A stretch of 64,000 nucleotides of DNA, taken from contig NC_053491.1 in assembly GCF_905171775.1 (NCBI RefSeq), positions 223,982,486 through 224,046,485 on the forward strand, in the 5' to 3' direction. The stretch's first letter is position 1. Each line of letters opens with the position of its first letter. The position numbers were made by a program, and so were the translations under genes. Of the stretch, positions 21,561 through 31,986 are shown piece after piece. Origin of the DNA: Rana temporaria (lineage: Eukaryota > Chordata > Amphibia > Anura > Ranidae). Under the pieces are notes generated by a model. The model ran no database searches and was not told where the DNA came from. It saw nothing but the letters and a program-made list of their open reading frames with translations.

Positions 21561-22850
21561 ATGAATACCACTCTTACAAAGTGCCTTAAAAACTAGATTT
21601 CCTCCAGAAAAGAGCCATTAAAAGGCTGGCTACCAGCCCCCTCAAAGTTCAGGTGGCTGCACTATCCATATTTCTGGACAATAAACGTATTTAATCGCTA
21701 GTCAAATGCTTCTTCAGAGCATTACTCGAACTAAAGCTCAATGCTGGATTACCTCCATGGGACATTGCAACTGTCTTGGAATGACTTACAAGGCCACCCT
21801 TTGAACCTATCCAAAACATTGCAATGCTCTAGTATCAGTGCATCAATACTGTGCTGGTCCAGCCAGACCTCACTGCACACCAGTTGTCGCGTTGCAGTGC
21901 AGTGGCTGGTGTAAACAAGCCTTTAATATACGCAAAAGCATACTTTGTTACATAGATAACACAAGCGACTTCAGAAAAAGACGTGCCCTATATTTTATTT
22001 CCAGTGGTCCCAAAAATGGCCCAGTGGATACATAGAGATATCCGCTTTACCAATGCATATGCAAATAAACCTTGTCCTCTATGCATTACTGCTAACCCCA
22101 CAAGAACGCTGTCAACATCCTGAACAGAAAAAGATGGTGCTTCAGCAAACCAGATATGCAAGGCAGGCATATGATCAAACCTAAACACTTATTTATGAAA
22201 CCCTGTCATTATCCAGTCAAGATCAGGCTTTTTGGGAGAAAAGTATCTTCAAAAGTGATCGCACCCTAGGTAACATAATTGTAATCTCTAGTAAACCATC
22301 CTAGAGAGTAATTAGGGAAAACCTGACTTATTATCTGATTGCTGTTCCCAAGAATCTTCCAGGATGGGGAGTTCCCTAGTATTGATTATATGTTTTTTAC
22401 TTCTAGTGTTCGGGTTTATATATTTTCTTGTAAATTACTGAAGCTGCTAGCTACTTGGAGTTCTTTTTAAATACTTTTAGGCTCTATTCACACTTTGCGT
22501 AAGAGGAACTTTTTTTTTTTTTGCACGTTTTCTATTTGTATCTAAACGTTACACATAGGGCAGCCCCTTTGCACAGCAAATATGCCAAAGAAGCTCCTGC
22601 ACCTTTTCCAGGTGTGAAGTGTTGCACGTTTTTTCAACATGCATTTTGGCTCGTTCAAGGGGCATTTGCCACACAACAAGACCTGCTAACAGCGTTTGGG
22701 GTGCCATTAACATTTAGTGTGACATGCGTTTCCAAAATGTGCAGCAAAGCGTATGCATCCTGTGCATTAAGAAACAAACCAGTGTCCCAGTGGGACCTAA
22801 GCCATGTTTTTCATGAAGGTGGGCAAAATCATCTCTAGTGAACAGTCCTA
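21561..22850. other. Intron 7, nothing clearly recognised
   Basis: AT-rich. At about 22485 a GGCTCTATTCACACTTTGCG end of the TTCACAC-type family appears without a clear second end. Short open frames are not convincing. Confidence 0.4.
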
Positions 22851-22864
22851 AAAAATGTAGTTAA

Positions 22865-23906
22865 GTCCCGTTGGTACAGGACGCCGGCCTGCTGCATAAC
22901 TTATTCCCTACGACGTCTGACCGGTGCTGGTTTTGGTCCTGCGACCTACTTCTGGCAAGAAGTCCGGCGCATTACCCGGAAGTTCACTGACCGCATTCTT
23001 GAGGATGATCCGGCGTTCCTTTTGCTCCACGCGGCAGTCGTGCCGGCGCGGGTCTATAAGAAATCGGTAGTGCGCCACCTATTAGACGCGGCTAAGGCCA
23101 GCATCCCACTGTGCTGGAAGTCCCAACACCCGCCTACCGTGGTCTAGTGGCTTAGGCGAGTAGACGAAATTAGTCGAATGGAGGACCTGATCCTCTCCAG
23201 TCAGCAAAGGGAGGAGACCTGGCGACCATGGAACATATTTAAATACTCTGACGAGGGACGTGCCCTCAGGGGGGAGTCCCTGGGGACTAGTAATTACGAC
23301 CCGCAGGTGGAGACCCTGAGGCCAGACGTATAGGGCTCAGAGATGGGCGCTGTGGCGATATGGTCACATCGAGCCCCTCCTTGTCTCATGACTCGCACCT
23401 TGCCCCCCCCCTCCCCCATTAGCCTGAGCCCTCCCTCCCCCACCCCCCCCCCAAACTTTCGATCTCCTATCTGTGCTCTAATTCCCCCTCTCTCTCTGTC
23501 TATAACCAGGGGGGCACCTCCTGTGCCCCCCCCCCCACCCTGCATCCTATCTCTTCACTTTTCTCCAATATCTTTTCTTCCTCTTCTGTTTTCCAACTAT
23601 TGAAAATGCGGTGCGGCTGGCCCTGCTGACCCTAGACCATCTGGGAAGACACAAACCGCTGTCCACTTGACATCTCTCCGGCATGGGCATATGTTCTCCC
23701 ACACATATCTCTCCTAGGCCCCGAGGGGCCGCAGGTGCCCAGCCACCCTGCCTGAGTTCTATCACGGACCCATATACTTATGTTTGTTTACTCTACTCCT
23801 ACATGACTGTTTTTAGTATAATGTCTCAGTGACTATGTTTTTGATGTACTTTGTTATTGTGGTCCGTATGGGCCAGTTTTCTCTGCTTTTGAATAAATAA
23901 AAAAAA
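22865..23906 (+). mobile_element. 5'-truncated L1-like LINE 3' end
   Basis: The target duplication AAAAATGTAGTTAA occurs at 22851-22864 and 23907-23920. Plus-strand reading 22950-23310 gives KFTDRILEDDPAFLLLHAAV, VVRHLLDAAKASIPLCWKS and REETWRPW, the C-terminal end of an L1-type ORF2, with one in-frame TAG. The 3' UTR has a C-rich pyrimidine stretch (23400-23560) and ends AATAAATAAAA plus poly-A. Confidence 0.88.
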
Positions 23907-24106
23907 AAAAATGTAGTTAAATATTTTTAGTAAATCCTTTTTTTTTCCTGAACTACAAATGTTTATCCATCTATCCTCCCCTTTATACCTTATACTTTTT
24001 ACATGCTTGTCATAGTTGCAACTATGGTAGAATATAGATGGATTGTCATTATTCTGATGGAATCTTTTTCTGCACTATATAGCTAACCACCTGACTTTAC
24101 TTACAG

Positions 24107-24274
24107 GTTCTGTGCATCTTGTGGGACATGGAAAGTGAGGATGTAGAGGACATGCTGCAGGAGTTTGTCAACAAATCATTATTATACTGTGATCGCAATG
24201 GAAAATCGTTCCTGTATTACTTGCATGATTTGCAATTGGATTTTCTTACAGAGAGGAACCGGGATCAGTTGCCT
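24107..24274 (+). CDS. apaf1: apaf1 coding exon 8: winged-helix domain
   Basis: Residues 399-454: VLCILWDMESEDVEDMLQEF followed by NKSLLYCDRNGKSFLYYLHD, with the histidine that in the family (His438 in human) contacts the ADP phosphates in the YYLHD context. Acceptor cttacag at 24106. The donor gtatga at 24275 is weaker than consensus. Phase 0 in and out. The exon lies 193 nt upstream of the PLE1 insertion. Confidence 0.95.
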
Positions 24275-24530
24275 GTATGAATTGGCTGCAGTAATTTCAT
24301 TATCAATATTATACAGCGTAAAAAACACAACTATTTATTTCTGTGTGAAGTAGTGCTTGTCATTTAAAGCTCATGGGCATTTAGCAGCAATACTATATGT
24401 ACAAAAGTTTGTGGACATCTGACAGTCACAGCATTATGAGCTTGTTGGCCATCCTGTTCTAAAAGCAATAGGTATGTCTTTGATCAATGAACACAAACCA
24501 AGGCTGCTTGGGGCCTGATTAATTGACCAT

Positions 24531-25490
24531 ACTCTCAATACCCATAAAATAGATGACGACCTTAAGGTATACTTCGGGAAGATCTTTGCTTTTTTGAAAC
24601 GCAAATCTCATTTACACTGGCATATTGAATATTTCAGACGTTACTTATTGGATAACATCTGTCCTATTGGACTACGTATCCAAATCTTCCCTACCATCAA
24701 GGAACCTTCACCTGACTTCAAAAAGAATTGGGAAACCACCCTATTGGGGTGTAGTACTGATTTAATGAAGTCATTAGTGATTCAGTATACTTCAGATATG
24801 ACCTTACTTGATACGGAAATCAATGACCTAAACAGTCAATTCCAACATTTGATCGGCAATACTTTATATACCGACAAATGGAAGGAACTAAAAACCCGTT
24901 TAGAGACACTCAACAGAGACATTATTGTGAGTAAACAAACAAAATTCAACAAAGATAAATCAGCATATGCAGATGGTTATGCATACAAATGGTCTACCAA
25001 TCAGAGCAATAGGAGGAGTAACAGACGCACTCAACATCCTGGTAATTCCAACACTGAAGTGGAATCCGACTCCTCTATTTCCTCTTTAACTTCCCAACAA
25101 AGCGGAACAAGACCTCCCACTACTTCCAAGGGCATTAAATCCGCCCGAAAAAGGTTGAGATATGGAGGGACTACCCCTCCACCCTTACCAGCTAAAAAGG
25201 ATAGACAAACTGCTAAGGCAATAAAGACACGGGTACCAACTGCACGGGATCTGGTGGACACCAACTTGTCTACCGACAACTTGGGTAGATCCACATCCCT
25301 ACATGGAGCAATACCCAAAGTCCTCAATTCATCTTTGATGACTAATAAACATACAAAAACCAATGATGAGGCCATTTTTTTAGACCTGAAGAAGCAGCAG
25401 GGAAACCTAGATACATTTGTTCTAAAATCAATGCCAAACCTACCGCCCCCATTACAACCAACTCCTCTGAAAATACCAGTCTTAACATAA
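24531..25490 (+). CDS. PLE1 ORF1, 5' truncated, function unknown
   Basis: Open frame of 320 codons from the junction with the inverted fragment to TAA at 25488-25490; no ATG before about 24767, and the residues upstream (DDDLKVYFGKIFAF, RRYLLDNICPIGLRIQIF) look coding, so the true start was lost in 5' truncation. The N-terminal half is predicted helical with possible coiled coil (TLLDTEINDLNSQFQHL, LKTRLETLNRDI). The second half is low in hydrophobics and rich in S, T, R and K (RRSNRRTQ, SARKRLRYGG), as in nucleic-acid-binding ORF1/Gag-like proteins. No zinc knuckle. A -1 frameshift heptamer near its end leads into ORF2. Confidence 0.75.
   Translation, partial: TLNTHKIDDDLKVYFGKIFAFLKRKSHLHWHIEYFRRYLLDNICPIGLRIQIFPTIKEPSPDFKKNWETTLLGCSTDLMKSLVIQYTSDMTLLDTEINDLNSQFQHLIGNTLYTDKWKELKTRLETLNRDIIVSKQTKFNKDKSAYADGYAYKWSTNQSNRRSNRRTQHPGNSNTEVESDSSISSLTSQQSGTRPPTTSKGIKSARKRLRYGGTTPPPLPAKKDRQTAKAIKTRVPTARDLVDTNLSTDNLGRSTSLHGAIPKVLNSSLMTNKHTKTNDEAIFLDLKKQQGNLDTFVLKSMPNLPPPLQPTPLKIPVLT
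25376..25382 (+). promoter_or_regulatory. Predicted -1 ribosomal frameshift site (T TTT TTA)
   Basis: In the ORF1 frame the codons are ATT TTT TTA, so the heptamer T TTT TTA is in the correct phase for simultaneous P- and A-site slippage. The -1 frame has a TGA at 25367-25369 and is then open from 25370 through all of ORF2. The overlap with ORF1 is thus only about 120 nt and contains this textbook heptamer. A short CCTG...CAGG stem can form downstream; no strong pseudoknot was recognised by eye. Confidence 0.6.
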
Positions 25491-27880
25491 TTAACTTGAC
25501 TCCATTAATACTATCCGAGGATCAATCTTCAGTATTACAGCTTGGCTTAGGCTTTTGTCCACTTGATCCCTTGAAAATCACTCATACTATCAAAGACCTT
25601 TATTTGTTTGCTCGCAACCTAACATATAAGTTTATTTTTGATAGAGACCGTGGCTTAATCAATTTAGAACGTGAACTAGCTGAAAGAACTAAACAGTTCA
25701 CTATGAACGAATTTCGTGCCCTCCGAGACCTAATGCTCTTATATGATGAGAGCAATCCAGACGATACCGATTCATTATCGACCGCTGTAGATGATCCTAT
25801 TGTATCTGTCCCAACTACTAGACCTCCACGTAAACCCTTTCGACTCCCTTCTAGGAGATTCCCTGACCTTATGACCTGCCCATCGATTTGGGCGTTTGTA
25901 CAAGCTACAATTCGAGATCTTAAAAGACAGGAATGGCATACAATATCTCCCAACTTAACCATCAGACAGACCAGAGCCCTTAAATCTCTGCAAAAATGTA
26001 CCGATATTGTAATCAAGCAATCAGACAAGGGTGGAAATATTGTACTTATGACCCATGAACTTTATCAAAACATGTGTTATTCAATATTGAACAACACCGA
26101 CTGGTATAGTCGGATCCCTTCCACCTTTGTATCTAACTTTACTACAGAACTCAGGTCTCTCTGTACAGATGCTTATTTTCTAGGATTGATTGATAAGGAT
26201 ACTTTAGAATACTTGATCCCCAAATTTCCCCGATTAGCCACCTTTTATTCTTTACCTAAAACGCACAAAAACGTACAAAATCCCCCCGGCCGACCTATCG
26301 TGTCCGGCATGGGATCCCTTACAGATAATGCTAGTAAATTTGTAGACGCCTTCCTTATGCCTCATGTCACGAGCCTTCCATCGTACATTCGCGACACCGC
26401 TGACCTTTTGAAACATGTTGAGGGGACCCAAGTCCCTCCTGACGCCCTGCTCGTGGCATTGGATGTCGAGGCCTTGTACTCGAGTATCCCCCACGAGCAG
26501 GGTGTCAGAATGGCTGGGTCCTTCCTATATGAACAGGAAAACACCTCATGGTCATTGGTTAAATTTATTTTACAGCTATTATCATTTATTCTGACAAAAA
26601 ATTATTTTACGTTCAACGACGAATTATTTTTGCAAAATCAGGGCGTAGCGATGGGCACATCATGCGCTCCAGCTTACGCCAATTTATATCTTGGTGGCTG
26701 GGAACGTTCATTACACGCCAACGATATTTTCCGAAGATTTTTGGATAAGGTTTTACTTTGGTATAGATTTATAGATGATTTGTTTATTATTTGGACCGGT
26801 ACTTCGGAATTCTTACTAGAATTTGTACGTCTACTCAATATAAATAGATTTAACCTTAGATTTACCGTCCAATTTGATGACACTCAGGTCCCATTCCTTG
26901 ACCTGACTATCATCAAACATAGTGACGGTATTCTACATACGGACCTCTACCGCAAACCTACGGCTGGAAATACCTTATTGTTTGCTACCAGTGCCCACCC
27001 CAAGCCACTAATTAGAAGTATTCCTTTCGCCCAATATCTAAGACTACGTAGGAACTGTACACTACCCAGTGATTTCAAAAAGCAAGCAGACGCACTAAGG
27101 CTGCGCCTACTTGACCGTGGCTATGCTCGGACAAACCTTAAAAAAGCCTATAATAGGGCCTGTTTACGTTCTAGGAATTCATTATTATATGATACACCTA
27201 AACAGAGAAATACAATCACTTCAGCTAATAATCCTGTACGCTTTATCACTACTTATTCTGCCCACCACAATGTCTTACGAGACATTCTCAACAGACATTG
27301 GCATATCCTCACTGATGACAACACTTTGTCCAAACATGTGAAGGTACATCCTGAAATGGTCTATCGCCGTGCATCTTCACTGCGAGACAGACTCACTCAG
27401 AGTCATTATTTACAAGAACGCCCACCCCCTCCAACACTCAGGGGAACTTATCAATGCGGCAATTGTCCGCGTTGCCCGTGGATATTGGAGGGCAAACGGT
27501 TTATTTTACCTAATAATGAAATTTTTTCTCCTTCCTTCTTTGCTGACTGTGGCACCAAGGGCGTGGTTTATTTAATGGTGTGCAAATGTAATGCTTTTTA
27601 TGTTGGAAAAACAATTAGAGAATTCCGCCAACGCATTGGTGACCACCTGTATGACACAGGGGTGGGTAAATTGACTACCATCGGACGCCATATAGGACTT
27701 TATCACAGATATGACTTGACAGTGATACGATTCCTTATATTAGAAGTCATCCCACCACATCCACGTGGTGGTGACTGGGATAAATCCATTCTCCAAAAGG
27801 AATGTTTATGGATAGAACACCTGAATGCTATGACTTATCCAGGGTTAAATGAGGTCAATTCATATAAGTCCTTTATTTAG
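25376..27880 (+). CDS. PLE1 ORF2: Penelope reverse transcriptase with GIY-YIG endonuclease
   Basis: Open without stops for over 800 codons, ending TAG at 27880. There is no ATG near its start: the frame is entered by -1 shift from ORF1, or possibly by a downstream start. Counting from the TTG at 25496: RT motif A LDVEALYSS (D323), the Penelope-type QGVAMGTSCAP (382-392), catalytic FIDD (425-428), a long thumb and linker, a cysteine-rich CGNCPRC (654-660) linker finger, and a GIY-YIG nuclease (VVYLMVCKC at 690, FYVGKT at 701, R708, H717, E at 770-780). Such proteins reverse transcribe element RNA at nicked target DNA. All catalytic residues I can check are present. Confidence 0.92.
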   Translation, partial: FFRPEEAAGKPRYICSKINAKPTAPITTNSSENTSLNIINLTPLILSEDQSSVLQLGLGFCPLDPLKITHTIKDLYLFARNLTYKFIFDRDRGLINLERELAERTKQFTMNEFRALRDLMLLYDESNPDDTDSLSTAVDDPIVSVPTTRPPRKPFRLPSRRFPDLMTCPSIWAFVQATIRDLKRQEWHTISPNLTIRQTRALKSLQKCTDIVIKQSDKGGNIVLMTHELYQNMCYSILNNTDWYSRIPSTFVSNFTTELRSLCTDAYFLGLIDKDTLEYLIPKFPRLATFYSLPKTHKNVQNPPGRPIVSGMGSLTDNASKFVDAFLMPHVTSLPSYIRDTADLLKHVEGTQVPPDALLVALDVEALYSSIPHEQGVRMAGSFLYEQENTSWSLVKFILQLLSFILTKNYFTFNDELFLQNQGVAMGTSCAPAYANLYLGGWERSLHANDIFRRFLDKVLLWYRFIDDLFIIWTGTSEFLLEFVRLLNINRFNLRFTVQFDDTQVPFLDLTIIKHSDGILHTDLYRKPTAGNTLLFATSAHPKPLIRSIPFAQYLRLRRNCTLPSDFKKQADALRLRLLDRGYARTNLKKAYNRACLRSRNSLLYDTPKQRNTITSANNPVRFITTYSAHHNVLRDILNRHWHILTDDNTLSKHVKVHPEMVYRRASSLRDRLTQSHYLQERPPPPTLRGTYQCGNCPRCPWILEGKRFILPNNEIFSPSFFADCGTKGVVYLMVCKCNAFYVGKTIREFRQRIGDHLYDTGVGKLTTIGRHIGLYHRYDLTVIRFLILEVIPPHPRGGDWDKSILQKECLWIEHLNAMTYPGLNEVNSYKSFI

Positions 27881-29560
27881 GGGGGACCTTAATTGATTGA
27901 CTATTCATTCACCCATAGCCATTTTTTGATATACCTGACTGTTCTATTACAACGTCATTTTGTATCCAAACAAATCCCCCTTGCACCTCACCACTTGCAA
28001 CTTTATTCAATTATCATTTCTATTACTGTTTATAATTTTATTATGTCCTATGTCACCATTACATTATAAATGTCTGTTACATCTCATTTGAATCTTTTTC
28101 GTTTCAATTGTCTCTCTCCTGATTTTTTTGAAATGCTGTTGTTTAATGACTCCACAATGAAAAGTATTGCAGGTATATCCCCCTGTATATATTTACAATC
28201 TAACGTTTATGATACCTGTATATCAATGATTATGCTGTAATTTTCCTCTATACGTCTCAGTGCTGTGCCTTGTCAGCATAGGACCTGTGTCATGTGTTCG
28301 GACCAGCCTCGGCCTCGCCCCCTGTCTTTTGATTGGCGCACGCTGGACCCTTCAGACCACGGGCTCCAATCGGCGCCCGTTGTTTGCAGCACTGAACCCG
28401 GCCCCCGGCCATTGGGTGTCTTGTCTGCAAGGCCGCGCATTGACCAATGCGCGACCGTCTGAACGGTGAGTCACGTCTGCGTCACGCCCACGTGACGCAT
28501 GACGTGCCTTGGGATTCCTCACTTAAGCTGCTCCACGAGCGGCTTGTAGTGAGATGCACGGAGCTCTCCCTGGGGACGGACTGACACTCCACACTCTGTG
28601 GTAAGTAAAACCTATATATACCGACCCCGCATCAACTACCTCTGCGCCAGTCTATTACCTTGGAAGAATTATTTCAAACTAATGTTTGATGTTACATCTT
28701 TCTTAGATTGGTTCCTGCCGGTGCTTATTCACACTGGCTTCTTGACTGCTTACCGGTATATACCTGGTACTTTTATGTGTCCATCACCCCAGTATCAATT
28801 AAATTGATTAAATTATCCTGGACGGTAAGCTGGAGTTTATTATTTTTAACCCCCTCCATCCCAGCACTGAGTGTCACCTCCTGATGGTCACCCCCTGGTG
28901 TCTTGTTGCTGAACTATCAATTCCTTTTGGTTATCCCTTCTAGTCCTCTGTTTGGGCATTTTGGATCTCCACTATTCACTACCCCACGATGACCTCTCTT
29001 CCTTTCCATTTTCCTCTTGTGCTCAACTAATTCTCCCCTCTTTTTTCATTTCCTACCTTTTCCTTTTCTTCTCCCCCTCCCCTTTCCTTCCTTCCTGCCC
29101 CACCCTTCCTTCTTACTTCATTTTCCACTCTCAACTATACCCTCTTTCTTCTTTCTTTTCTCTTTTTCATTCCACTCCTTTTTACCCCCCACCTTTCCCC
29201 TCCCCCTTTTTTTCGCCCCCTTTTTCCCCACTCCCTCTTCCCTTTTCTTCTTTTATTATTATTTCTTCGTTTTCCCTCAACCTTACTTTTCCACTATCCC
29301 TTTCTTCTTGCACAACCGTCCCTCATTACAATCACTACTAGGAATAATCTATTAACCCTTTCTATCAGAGCCCGTTCCTATTATCCCCCACGTGCGCCCT
29401 AGGGGGCCACCGCCCTGGCCGATCTACGACCACTTTGGCAAATTAAGGTGAGTAGTCCGTTGACTCTCCTACAAGACGCAACACTGAGTGTTTGAAATTT
29501 CTTTATTAAACTATTGTATATAATTGCTTGCGATTTACCTGTTCATTTTTCCATATCTCA
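27881..29560 (+). other. PLE1 3' region
   Basis: Non-coding. 28255-28600 is GC- and CpG-rich (CACGTGACGC, CCAATCGGCG) and may hold promoter activity for a following tandem copy, as family knowledge of the Penelope pseudo-LTR would suggest. 28990-29345 is almost purely pyrimidine on the plus strand. No gene seen. Confidence 0.5.
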
Positions 29561-29580
29561 CCTATATACCCTATAGACAT

Positions 29581-29621
29581 TCTCCTGAAGAAGCAGTTTT
29601 ACACTGCGAAACCGGTCGAGA
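29581..29621 (+). ncRNA. Hammerhead-ribozyme-like fold in PLE1 (type I)
   Basis: Core read in order: stem I strand TCTC (29581-29584), CTGAAGA (29585-29591, fits CUGANGA), one extra A, stem II GCAG/CTGC with a 7-nt loop, GAAA (29608-29611), a minimal stem III C-CG-G closed by A-T, GTC with predicted cleavage after C29617, and stem I strand GAGA. Penelope-like elements are known to carry minimal hammerheads. The extra base before stem II departs from the canonical core, so activity is uncertain. Confidence 0.6.
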
Positions 29622-30193
29622 CTACAACTCCACCAAAAATGGTCCTGTGATCAATGTGATTAGTGGGGTTTGTCCCAATTGTTTTGTATATCTTTTGTAC
29701 AATTTGTATTAATATAATCTGTCCAAATAAATATTTATATATATTTTTTATATTGTTGTATACCAGTGCCTTCAAAGTCCCAAACAACCTTCCCTCCTTT
29801 TCTTTCTCGATCTATGGTCAATTAATCAGGCCCCAAGCAGCCTTGGTTTGTGTTCATTGATCAAAGACATACCTATTACAAATACTAGGGATGTTGGCAT
29901 AGTTTATAGATTTTGTTATTCAATTTTAATGAGGCAATACTCACAACTTTGACTGTTCTAAAAGCACTTTTTTGGGAGATTGTTGTAGACATTTTTGTAT
30001 GTCTGTGGGAATTAGTGCCCATTTAGATAAAAGAGCATTTGTGTGGTCAGGTACTGGCTGGCAATTGCATTTCAATATATTATTGCATCTCATATGTGTA
30101 AAAAAAAAAAACTGTAAACAAAACATACAAAAGTGCTTAATTGCTAGTAGTGCAGTGAAAACAATGTGTTTCTATGGATAGACTAGTAATTAA

Positions 30194-30772
30194 AGTGGAT
30201 GTAAACCCGATTTTTTATTTTTTTTATTTCGCTATGTACAGTATAAGATTTCCTATCATCTGTGCCCAGTCTTGCCACACAGTTAATCCAGCTCTGAGCA
30301 ATCCTCTTTTATTGTTCAGTGAAATAAAACGGAATTACACAGGAAAACTTTGGTCCGTTCCGCCCCCTTGCTGTGAATGACAGGTTATTTACATATCTCA
30401 TGCACTAGCTTCAGACGGGCATTATTTTTTTAATTCCCACCCCCACTCCTTTTCTGAAGCCATGTGGTAACTTTTCTGGATTTTGACCGGATGTTAGTGA
30501 TCATAGCAGAATTCAGTGTAAGAAATACATAGGAAAAAATGCATGTTGACAAGAGGAGTGTAGAGGTGGGCGGGGAGTCTACTGACATCACGACTCCACC
30601 CACCGAGCTCCAGACAACAGATCCACCCACAGAATCTGCAGTTTTTCAGGTCTCATAACAGACAGAGGGGAGACATTTGACAGGTAAGGATACATGCAGG
30701 AGGCATCTATATCCTTATAGATCAGCACTATGGCAGTAGTTTAGAAAGGATGAGAGTGGGTTTACATCCACT
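30194..30772. mobile_element. MITE with TTAA target duplication (AGTGGATGTAAACCC ends)
   Basis: Ends AGTGGATGTAAACCC and GGGTTTACATCCACT are perfect inverted repeats flanked by TTAA (30190-30193, 30773-30776). The left portion (TATAAGATTTCCTATCATC, CACACAGTTAATCC) is shared with 60557-60770. TTAA duplication suggests a piggyBac- or Kolobok-type origin. Confidence 0.82.
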
Positions 30773-30776
30773 TTAA

Positions 30777-31465
30777 GCACTTTTGTATTTGTTTACTGTT
30801 TTTTTTTACATATAGAGTATTTTATGTAGCTGCAGTGACTTTTCTGTGTGTGTGTGTTGTGTTTTTTTTTAATGTATTAGTATTTTTTTATATGCTGGCT
30901 AATTATTTATGAGATCACCTTTTTAGGTTCGGTTCACACCTATGCAGTTTGCTTTTGATCGGTTTCAGCAGTGCACTTTGCGTTTTGCACACGCGTTTTG
31001 CATTTTTTAATTTTTTTTATGCTTTTATTTTGTTTTTGTTTGTTTTGCTTTTAAGACCCTCAACTTCCTAAATGGACTAGTGTCATGTTGGTCAAAGATA
31101 CAGGGGAAGGGGGGTCATAAACACATGCTTCTTTTGTTATTACTGTTGAGTCAGTCGCCATCAGATAGCTGGGTGTTTCTCTCTCAGCCAACCTGTAGTC
31201 CTGATACTAAAAGGAACATGTTTAAGGCTGGACCTAATGTGTGGAGGAGAAATAAACATAACATCTCCCAGCTAGAGCATCTGCAAAATATTGTCTGTTG
31301 TATACAAACGTAATAGGATTTTTGTGCACCTAGGCTACTATTTACAATAATGCATTGGACAAATATTGCAGACAATATATTTAGGTTGTGCATTCAGCTT
31401 TAATGTTCTTTGACTGTTCCTGAATCTTCTTCTTCCTTTTTTTTTTTTTTTCTCTCCTATTTCAG
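30777..31465. other. Intron 8 end, nothing clearly recognised
   Basis: A GGTTCGGTTCACACC end at about 30925 suggests another TTCACAC-type relic. 31020-31400 shows no recognisable structure; a T-rich tract precedes the exon 9 acceptor. Confidence 0.4.
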
Positions 31466-31597
31466 GCTCTTCATGCCAAGCTTGTAAATCAGTATAAAAA
31501 ATACTATTCTCGTGGGCTTCCTACTATGGAACAAGAAGATTGTGCATACTGGTACCATTACCTAGCATACCACATGGCACAGGCTAATATGCCTAAA
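31466..31597 (+). CDS. apaf1: apaf1 coding exon 9: superhelical (helical domain 2) part
   Basis: Residues 455-498, including MEQEDCAYWYHYLAYHMAQA. The acceptor follows a long T-rich tract (ttcag at 31465). The donor gtaggt at 31598 keeps frame with exon 10; a second GT (gtaaat) four bases downstream at 31602 would shift the frame. Phase 0 in and out. Confidence 0.94.
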
Positions 31598-31986
31598 GTA
31601 GGTAAATTTACAAATACATTTTAGCAGGTATACAAGGAATCTTATTAATGGCATTAAACAATATGTGAACCTATTTTATTTCTAATGCTGAATATGTAGT
31701 AATAATTGTGGGTATTCTTGCTATTCAGTGGTCCAAATACTAAATAAGCCCTCTAAATTGTGTTGTTTTATAAAAGACCTCCACTTGTGGTATGTATTTG
31801 AAGAAAGTACAATAAGTACTAGGGTTGTCTTTTTTTTTTTTTACACTTTTTTAGGGCTGTCTGTATTACACCATACCAGTAATACCTACTTTTTATGTTT
31901 AAGTATTGCATTAAATAGAAATGGCATAAGCTCTAATAAAGTTGTTAAACACACAGAATTTCCAAGCTCAACTTATCAACCAATCG

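Larger units (their letters stand above)
24468..29952 (+). mobile_element. Penelope-like element PLE1, nearly complete
   Basis: The target duplication CTGTTCTAAAAGCA is at 24454-24467 and 29953-29966. From left to right: a 64-nt inverted copy (24467-24530) of 29814-29877; ORF1 (from 24531, 5' truncated); ORF2 with RT and GIY-YIG endonuclease; a long 3' region with a polypyrimidine tract and a hammerhead-like fold at 29581-29621. The inverted 3' fragment at the 5' end is an arrangement known from Penelope-like insertions. The ORFs are free of stops, so insertion is recent. Same strand as apaf1, in intron 8. Confidence 0.92.

Noticed and set aside
23294..23603. Proline-rich or glycine-rich proteins in the C-rich block
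   Set aside because: It is the pyrimidine-rich 3' UTR of the LINE at 22865-23906.
25387..25407. CTGAAGAAGCAGCAGGGAAAC, a hammerhead-like string in ORF1
   Set aside because: GCAG and CAGG do not pair as stem II and no stem I or GTC follows; it is codon sequence.
31598..31603. Alternative exon 9 donor four bases downstream
   Set aside because: It would shift the frame into exon 10; the first donor keeps phase 0.
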